NCBI GenBank assembly: GCA_030447045.1
Contig: JAUJMB010000008.1
Location: 1-24,279, forward strand
DNA: 24,279 nt
Direction: 5' to 3'
Source: Rubrobacteraceae bacterium
GTDB taxonomy: Bacteria; Actinomycetota; Rubrobacteria; Rubrobacterales; Rubrobacteraceae
A program made the translations under genes and the position numbers. The notes beneath the pieces are model-generated. The model saw only the letters and a list, made by a program, of their open reading frames with translations. It ran no database searches and was not told where the DNA came from. Of this stretch, positions 20,138 to 24,279 are shown in pieces. Within the stretch, counting starts at the first letter, position 1. Each line of letters opens with the position of its first letter.

Positions 20138-20512
20138 TCACGACGCCGCGGGCACCACGTCAACCCTCCCCTGCGTGGACCGGAGAAAGCTGACGAAGCG
20201 TTCGCGGCTCGTGGTCGTGAGCGGGAGCAGGGTGCCGGCGTCGAGCTCCGGTATGGGGTCGAGCGCGACGAAGCGGTAGCCGGCCCACCGGCCCGAGAGG
20301 AGCGCCAGCAGCCCGGCGCCCGAGACGCGCCTCGCGCGCCGGCCGCCGGCCTCGTCCCAGCCCCTCAGGCCCTGGTAGAGGAGCGCCTCTTCCTCGAAGC
20401 TGAAAAGCGCCACGGCCCGGCCGAGGTCCGGCAGGTCCACGGCGAGCGGCCTGCGGAAACCCTCCGGGCAGACGACCCAGAACCCGGGCGACACCCGGTC
20501 GCTTGTGGCCAT
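20138..20512 (-). CDS. Protein of unknown function (124 aa)
   Basis: I do not recognise the family. The protein starts MATSDRVSPGFWVVCPEGF and appears soluble and alpha/beta: strand FWVVCPEGFRRPLAV, the segment AVALFSFEEEALLYQGLRG, an Arg-rich loop, SGAGLLALLSGRWAGYRFVALD and a C-terminal helix SRERFVSFLRS. The pattern of a strand, an aromatic/acidic helix and a DPIPE loop faintly recalls SseB-like domains, but not enough to name it. The open frame extends to 20905 across the divergent gene; ATG 20512 is preferred because AGGAAGG lies about nine bases upstream and the upstream translation is low-complexity. It is divergent from the glycosyltransferase gene across a 169-base AT-richer gap. Confidence 0.7.
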   Translation of the reverse strand: MATSDRVSPGFWVVCPEGFRRPLAVDLPDLGRAVALFSFEEEALLYQGLRGWDEAGGRRARRVSGAGLLALLSGRWAGYRFVALDPIPELDAGTLLPLTTTSRERFVSFLRSTQGRVDVVPAAS

Positions 20513-20668
20513 AGCTCCCACCCTTCCTGAACACGTTCTGGAAAATTTCACGTAATAGAATCGTATTCTTGTCCGCCGCGCCCCCGATACCATACAACCT
20601 TCGGGCCATTTCTCGGCCCGCGGGCGTAGATTTGTGCCGTAGATCACCCCCCGCGGCCCTCCCGCCGC

Positions 20669-20674
20669 TATCCT
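20669..20674 (+). promoter_or_regulatory. Possible -10 element for a leaderless glycosyltransferase mRNA
   Basis: TATCCT ends eight bases before the GTG start at 20682. No Shine-Dalgarno sequence is present, so transcription could start on the start codon. No good -35 was found. The remaining divergent gap (20513-20668) has an AT-rich patch at 20545-20580 that should contain the promoter of the 124-aa gene on the other strand. Confidence 0.3.
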
Positions 20675-20681
20675 GCGCCCC

Positions 20682-21440
20682 GTGGACCCCACGCGGAGAA
20701 CCAGGGAAGCAGGAGAGGGAGGCGGTGGCGGGATCAGCGTCGTCATCCCGGCCCTTAACGAGGAGGCCCTCCTCGGAGGCCTGCTCTCGGACCTGGCCGC
20801 CCAGAGCAGGCCGCCGGACGAGGTCTTCGTCGTGGACGCGGGCTCGCAGGACGGGACGGTCGCCGTCGCCGAATGCTTCCCGTTCGTGGAGGTCCTGAAG
20901 AGCACGCCCCCCGTGGCCGTCGGCAGGAACGCGGGCGGCCGTCGGACGCGCGAGGACGTCGTGGTCTTTCTCGACGCCGACGTCAGGCTGCCCGGCGACT
21001 TCCTGGAGAGGTTCGTGGGCGAGTTCCGGCGCCGCGGGTACGACCTCGCCTGCCCCCTGTACTACCCGCACGACTCCACGCGGGCCGTGGAGGCCTTTCA
21101 CGACCTCTTCAACCTCACGATGCGGGCCACCCAGAGAGTCCGTCCGTCCGGGGCCGGGCCTTGCATCGCCGTGCGGGGCGGGCTCTTCCGCAACAGCGAC
21201 GGCTTCGACCCCTCCTTCAAGTTCGACGACATAGAGCTGATCCGACGCCTCGCCAAAGGCCGGCGCTTCGGCATCATCCGGGAGAGGGTCCTCGTCTCCG
21301 ACCGCCGCTTCAGGGAGCAGGGCTTTGCGCGCATGCTGGCCCAGTACGCCTTTATGTCGCTCGCCTTCGCCCTCGGCAAGATCGAGTGGACAAACGGCAT
21401 GGACTACGACATCGGCAAGCACGAGCAGCCGGGGAACTGA
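20682..21440 (+). CDS. Family 2 glycosyltransferase
   Basis: A 252-residue GT-A fold transferase. Motifs in order are ISVVIPALNEEALLGGLLSD (nucleotide-binding start, about 18-37), VFVVDAGSQDGTV (about 48-60), AVGRNAGGRRTREDVVVFLDADV with the metal-binding DAD near residue 98, an acceptor-side GAGPCIAVRGGLF, and FDPSFKFDDIELIRRLAKGR with the ED-like catalytic acidic pair. A short hydrophobic stretch FARMLAQYAFMSLAFALGK (about 215-233) may attach it to the membrane. The donor and acceptor sugars are unknown; cell-surface polysaccharide or glycolipid synthesis is usual. GTG 20682 has no ribosome-binding site but has a TANNNT element eight bases before it. The following small gene is in the same frame after the TGA. 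Confidence 0.9.
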   Translation: MDPTRRTREAGEGGGGGISVVIPALNEEALLGGLLSDLAAQSRPPDEVFVVDAGSQDGTVAVAECFPFVEVLKSTPPVAVGRNAGGRRTREDVVVFLDADVRLPGDFLERFVGEFRRRGYDLACPLYYPHDSTRAVEAFHDLFNLTMRATQRVRPSGAGPCIAVRGGLFRNSDGFDPSFKFDDIELIRRLAKGRRFGIIRERVLVSDRRFREQGFARMLAQYAFMSLAFALGKIEWTNGMDYDIGKHEQPGN

Positions 21441-21473
21441 GGGCCGACGAGCGACCTGGACGGCGACTGGCGG

Positions 21474-21773
21474 GTGGAGCGCACCGGCGGCCTGTTGCCG
21501 CCCATGGTGGGCGTGTGGAAGCGCATCGGGGGCGACCGCGGCGAGACCCGCCTCGGGCCGGTGCTGCGCCTCCCCTTAAGGGTCGAGCGCCGCGGGAGCA
21601 GGATCTTCCTCGCCTACGAGCCGCCGCTCTCGGCGCTCGTGGACGAAATCTCGCCCGGAGGCCCGGACCTCTGGCGCGGGCGGGCGACGCTCGGCGGGGT
21701 GCCCTTCGGGCGGTTCCGTATGGTCAGGATCGGGTACCACGAACCCACGCCACACGAGGACACATCACCCTAG
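21474..21773 (+). CDS. Small protein of unknown function (about 99-108 aa), start uncertain
   Basis: The frame reads TSDLDGDWRVERTGGLLPPM, then VGVWKRIGG, RLGPVLRLPLRVERRGSR, a strand IFLAYEPPLSALVDE and a late GRATLGGVPFGRFRMVRI, a beta-rich pattern that looks conserved although I cannot name the family. GTG 21474 is the first standard start, but it would cut the DGDW segment and has no ribosome-binding site. An ACG at 21447 gives (M)SDLDGDWRVERTGG and lies just after GAGGG, so the original start may have been an ATG altered to ACG, or ACG may be used. It lies in the same frame as, and directly after, the glycosyltransferase stop, and ends 10 bases before the ferritin-like gene. Confidence 0.6.
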   Translation: MERTGGLLPPMVGVWKRIGGDRGETRLGPVLRLPLRVERRGSRIFLAYEPPLSALVDEISPGGPDLWRGRATLGGVPFGRFRMVRIGYHEPTPHEDTSP

Positions 21774-21782
21774 GAGGTAACC

Positions 21783-22289
21783 ATGGCCCGCAAAGAGGGT
21801 TTGCAGAGAAAACTCGTCGAGTACGTCGAGTACGTCCACGCCCTGGAGCAGAACATTCTCCTCCAACTCGACTCGCTGATCCTGAACACGGGGGACCCGG
21901 AGCTCGTGGGCATCTTCCGGCGCCACAAGGAAGAGACCAGGCGCCAGCAACAGCGGCTGCGCGAGCGCCTCAGGGCGCTCGGGGGGCCGCGGCCGGTCTC
22001 GGTCGGCAAGGACCTCGCGGCCATCGCCACCGCCCAGGTCAAGGGCGTGGGCGACGTCCTGCGCTCCGACAAGGCCGTCCAGAACGCCCGCGACGCCTAC
22101 ACCACGGAGCACGTCGAGATTGCCGCGTACGAGATCCTCGAACGCCTCGCCACGCGCGCGGGGGACGAGGAGACGGCCGCCGTCGCCCGCCAGAACCGCG
22201 CCGAAGAAGAGGCGATGTCCGAGAGGATAACCGCCAACTGGGACAGGTTCCTCGACCTGACCCTCGCCGAGCAGGGCCTTCGCGTCTGA
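21783..22289 (+). CDS. DUF892/YciE-type ferritin-like protein
   Basis: A 168-residue four-helix-bundle protein of the DUF892 (YciE/YciF) ferritin-like family. Helix 1 is LVEYVEYVHALEQNILLQLD with Glu22, helix 2 DPELVGIFRRHKEETRRQQQ with His48/Glu51, helix 3 DAYTTEHVEIAAYEILERLA with Glu109-His110 and Glu112, and helix 4 ARQNRAEEEAMSERITANWD with Glu141-143. These acidic/His positions are the likely di-metal ligands. Such proteins are linked to stress tolerance and metal or peroxide handling in bacteria; their reaction is unknown. It has an excellent ribosome-binding site (AGGAGGT, five bases before ATG 21783). The duplicated GTCGAGTAC near the start encodes the repeated VEYVEY. Confidence 0.88.
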   Translation: MARKEGLQRKLVEYVEYVHALEQNILLQLDSLILNTGDPELVGIFRRHKEETRRQQQRLRERLRALGGPRPVSVGKDLAAIATAQVKGVGDVLRSDKAVQNARDAYTTEHVEIAAYEILERLATRAGDEETAAVARQNRAEEEAMSERITANWDRFLDLTLAEQGLRV

Positions 22290-22325
22290 GGCGCTTTCCG
22301 GAAGATCCTACCCCCCGAAAGGCTC

Positions 22326-22373
22326 GCCGCCAGCTTTCAACGCGCCCCGGCCTTCGGCCTCCGCTTTCGGCCG
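22326..22373 (-). repeat. Copy B of a degenerate intergenic repeat
   Basis: Contains GCCGCCAGCTTT (22326-22337) and GCTTTCGGCCG (22363-22373), the inverse of the words at 16851-16869, separated by a GGCC-TTC-GGCC hairpin. It directly follows the ferritin-like gene and may help terminate it. Confidence 0.45.
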
Positions 22374-22579
22374 TCATCGTTCTCTAGCCCTGCTGATGGG
22401 CGCTTGCACACGAGGGGATGTCGATGACACCCCGGGGCGTTCGGAGGAATGGGCCGCGGGCCGCCTGCGGCGGTCCGTACCGAGGTTGAACCCCTCCGGG
22501 TGCTATCGGCAGAGGTCGAGCGTTGCAAGCTGACGGCTCCTGCCACCAGCCCCAGACGGGGCAACCACCCCCGCGAGTG

Positions 22580-22609
22580 TACAATGGGCCAAAGTGTGTA
22601 ATCGATTAC
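22580..22609 (+). promoter_or_regulatory. Candidate -10 and palindromic operator before the sensor gene
   Basis: TACAAT (22580-22585) is a good -10 box, and the perfect palindrome GTAATCGATTAC (22598-22609) follows 12 bases later, about +7 to +18 of a predicted transcript. A matching -35 is not evident (GC-rich sequence at the expected position). Together they would place control about 110 bases ahead of the small leader ORF. Confidence 0.4.
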
Positions 22610-22719
22610 TCTGCGCGCGGTCGCGACCACGCACAAGATTGCGCGGGCAGCACCGGGCTCTCGCGGCAGAAGGATACTCGTCGGCAGGCTTCAGACGCGA
22701 CGACCAGGGAGGGTGATCT

Positions 22720-22812
22720 TTGCCGGAGAACCAGGGAAACACGCACCCCGTCGTGGTCGGCTCCTCGGCCACGTGCGCCAGCAGCGCCGCCTGGACGCGC
22801 GGCACGCCGTGA
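22720..22812 (+). CDS. Short 30-codon leader ORF overlapping the sensor gene
   Basis: Starts TTG at 22720 after GGGAGGG with five to six bases spacing, the best ribosome-binding site in this stretch. It encodes MPENQGNTHPVVVGSSATC then ASSAAWTRGTP. Twenty-nine of its 30 third codon positions are G or C, whereas the sensor frame over the same bases has many A/T third positions near its beginning. This supports the short frame as coding. Its TGA overlaps the GTG of the sensor gene (GTGA), so it could couple translation. Alternatively it is the true N-terminus of a longer protein thrown out of frame by one indel. No homology is recognised. Confidence 0.5.
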   Translation: MPENQGNTHPVVVGSSATCASSAAWTRGTP

Positions 22813-24279
22813 GCCGCGCGCCGTACGCTCCCGGCGACCTCTCGGAGGCGGCCTCCGAGGTCTTCCGGCTCCTCGGGGAGCGATCGGGGTGGGAAGTCGG
22901 TGTCCTCTGGACGGTCGAGAAGGACGCGCTGCGCTGCGGCGGCATCTGGCGCGCGGCGGGCAGGGCGCCGAACGGCTTCGAGGAGGCGTGCCGTGGTTCG
23001 GACTTCCGGCGCGGCGCGGGCTTGCCGGGGCGCGTCTGGCGGCTGGGGGAGGCCTGCTGGGTGGAGGACGTGCTCGAGGACGAGGGGTTCCTCCGCAAGG
23101 AGGCCGCCGCCGAAGCGGGCCTGCGTTGCGCCCTGGCCCTACCGATCCAGGACGGCGGACGCCTCGTCGGCGTCTTCGAGCTCCTCAAGGGCGAGGTCTC
23201 GTCGGCCGAGGACCTGCTGCGGGCGGCGTACCTGTTGGGGAACCGGATCGGCCGGTTCGTCGAGCGCCGGCGGGTCGCGGGCGGGCGCGATATCGCCCGC
23301 GAGAGGGAAGCCTGGCAGCAGGCTACCGGCGTCCTGGAGAGCATCAGCGACGCCTTCTTCGCCGTCGACGGGGAGTGGCGCTTTACCTACGTCAACCGCC
23401 AGGCCGAGAGATTCTGGGACAGGTCACGCGAGGGGCTGCTGGGTAAGAACGTCTGGGAGGAGTTCCCGTGGGCGGTCGGCTCCGAGGCCCACCGCGCGAT
23501 CCTCTCCGCGGCCGAGACGGGAGAGACCGTCGGGTACGAGGCTCTCTCCCCCGTTATAGGCACCTGGATCTCGGGCCGCGCCTACCCGTCGTCGGGCGGG
23601 GTCTCCGTGTACTTCCATGACATCTCCAAGCGCAAAGAGGCCGAGCAGGAGCGCGAGGAACTCAGGCGCGAGGCCGAAGCGGGGCGCGCGCGCCTGGAGG
23701 GAATCCTGCAGCAGATGCCCGGCGGCGTCTTTATAGCCGACCACTCGGGCCAAATCTTCCTCGCCAACGAGGGCGCGGCGCGCATCTACGGGCGCGAGAT
23801 CCGGTCCGTAGAGGAGAGCGGCCGGTACTCGCTCTCCTACCCGGACCGCGGGCCGATCCCCGAGGAGTATCATCCCCTGGGCCGGGCGCTGGTGGGCGGG
23901 ACCATCAGCATGGAGAGCTGCGTGGAGCGCCCCGACGGTACGTTCCGCGTCATAAGCTCCAACGCCGCCCCGGTCTTGGACGCCGGGGGCCGCGTCGTGG
24001 CGGCTGTCAACGTCTTCCAGGACGTGACGGAGCTCAGGGAGGCCCGGAGGGTGATCGAGGAGAGGGAACGCAGGTACCGCACCCTGACCTCCAACATCCC
24101 TGGCGCCGTGTTCCGCTGCGTCCACCGGGACGGGCGCCCGACCATGGAGTTCGTCAGCGGGCGCATCGAGGAGATCACGGGCCGACCCGCCCGGGACTTC
24201 GTGGCCGACCGCGCGCTCTCTTATGCCGACGTCATCCACCCGGAGGACCGCCCGAAAAACGAGCGGGAGGTGCGGCGCG
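22809..24279 (+). CDS. Multi-domain GAF-PAS-PAS-PAS sensor protein (3' end outside window)
   Basis: At least 490 residues of a signal-transduction sensor; the output domain lies beyond the window. A GAF domain spans about 12-155 (VFRLLGERSGWEVGVLW, GLPGRVWRLGEACWVEDV, ALALPIQDGGRLVGVFELL). PAS 1 covers about 172-275 (LESISDAFFAVDGEWRFTYV, ending YFHDISKRKEAEQ), PAS 2 about 294-410 (GILQQMPGGVFIADHSGQIF, ending NVFQDVTELREA), and PAS 3 begins near 422 (YRTLTSNIPGAVFRC, ADVIHPEDR). Coiled coils (KRKEAEQEREELRREAEAGR) link them. No transmembrane helix is seen, so the visible part is cytoplasmic. A histidine kinase or GGDEF/EAL output is most likely. GTG 22809 overlaps the leader ORF stop; GTG 22713 in the same frame is a less likely start because of base composition. 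Confidence 0.85.
   Translation, partial: MSRAPYAPGDLSEAASEVFRLLGERSGWEVGVLWTVEKDALRCGGIWRAAGRAPNGFEEACRGSDFRRGAGLPGRVWRLGEACWVEDVLEDEGFLRKEAAAEAGLRCALALPIQDGGRLVGVFELLKGEVSSAEDLLRAAYLLGNRIGRFVERRRVAGGRDIAREREAWQQATGVLESISDAFFAVDGEWRFTYVNRQAERFWDRSREGLLGKNVWEEFPWAVGSEAHRAILSAAETGETVGYEALSPVIGTWISGRAYPSSGGVSVYFHDISKRKEAEQEREELRREAEAGRARLEGILQQMPGGVFIADHSGQIFLANEGAARIYGREIRSVEESGRYSLSYPDRGPIPEEYHPLGRALVGGTISMESCVERPDGTFRVISSNAAPVLDAGGRVVAAVNVFQDVTELREARRVIEERERRYRTLTSNIPGAVFRCVHRDGRPTMEFVSGRIEEITGRPARDFVADRALSYADVIHPEDRPKNEREVRR

Larger units (their letters stand above)
22290..22719 (+). other. 430-base non-coding gap with several hairpins
   Basis: No convincing ORF runs through here; the frame beginning at 22523 has poor composition and is out of frame with the sensor. 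The left end holds copy B of a degenerate repeat (22326-22373). From 22414 to 22562 several hairpins occur: GGGGATGTC/GACACCCC with one bulge (22414-22433), GGGCCGCC/GGCGGTCC with one G-U pair (22458-22476) and GCCCC-AGAC-GGGGC (22549-22562). A structured RNA is possible, but I recognise no known family: no B12 box, and no TPP, c-di-GMP or c-di-AMP signatures. Confidence 0.5.

Noticed and set aside
20160..21422. Long - strand open frame opposite the glycosyltransferase
   Set aside because: Its translation is low-complexity and typical of an antisense shadow; the + strand has clear family 2 glycosyltransferase motifs.
22441..22600. Cobalamin, TPP, c-di-GMP or c-di-AMP riboswitch before the sensor
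   Set aside because: Fragments such as TGAACCCC and GGGGCAACC looked suggestive, but the conserved core sequences of those families are missing.
16693..22720. tRNA genes or a CRISPR array in the longer gaps
   Set aside because: No T-loop GTTCGANTC with an acceptor stem and no regularly spaced direct repeats were found.
22523..23446. + strand open frame over the start of the sensor gene
   Set aside because: Arg/Gly-rich shadow; the GAF and PAS domains are read in another frame that stays open to the window end.

Overview
The window is very GC-rich, with G or C in nearly every third codon position, frequent GTG/TTG starts and gene pairs joined by GTGA, ATGA or TAGTG overlaps. Together with the protein families present, this suggests a free-living actinobacterium. 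A Rubrobacter-like organism is my best guess, but that is inference: there is no rRNA or other marker here.

Region 1 (2-9868, all + strand) is a urate and glyoxylate catabolic block. It starts inside the molybdopterin subunit of a xanthine dehydrogenase. Then come a small thiamine-binding-fold (MTH1187-like) protein, OHCU decarboxylase, urate oxidase, 5-hydroxyisourate hydrolase, a DUF3830 protein and an IclR-family regulator. After a strong sigma70-type promoter with dyad operators comes a glyoxylate unit: hydroxypyruvate isomerase, tartronate semialdehyde reductase, glyoxylate carboligase and, after a perfect 10-bp hairpin, a MOFRL-type glycerate kinase. Together they take xanthine to urate to allantoin, and glyoxylate to tartronate semialdehyde to glycerate to phosphoglycerate. 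The allantoin-to-glyoxylate enzymes are not in the window. A decayed C-terminus of a lactate/glycolate permease (9891-10215) follows the glycerate kinase.

Region 2 (10259-18873, - strand) is a redox and membrane block. A five-gene, tightly packed cluster, read from 15316 down to 10259, encodes a molybdopterin oxidoreductase whose four expected [4Fe-4S] ligands are replaced, a helical protein with ferritin-like spacing of Glu and His, an HPP-family membrane protein, a multi-pass membrane protein broken by two one-base deletions in G runs, and a six-TM channel with a non-standard filter. Upstream on the same strand lie a zinc alcohol/formaldehyde dehydrogenase, a DJ-1/PfpI protein with an 18-bp palindrome in its leader, and an aldo/keto reductase.

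Region 3 (19077-20512, - strand) holds small, poorly characterised genes: a 149-aa hydrophobic protein, a 63-aa acidic protein made of two copies of a 20-residue unit, a PRC-barrel gene interrupted by one amber codon, and an unrecognised 124-aa protein.

Region 4 (20682-24279, + strand) has a family 2 glycosyltransferase, a small conserved-looking protein whose start codon may be lost, a DUF892/YciE-type ferritin-like protein, a 430-base gap with several hairpins, and a 30-codon leader ORF overlapping the start of a GAF-PAS-PAS-PAS sensor that runs off the end.

The most notable points are the Fe-S ligand replacement in the molybdoenzyme, its operon partners, a glyoxylate carboligase with Glu where the E. 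coli enzyme has Val51, the thiamine-binding-like protein in the purine operon, and the operators before the glyoxylate genes.
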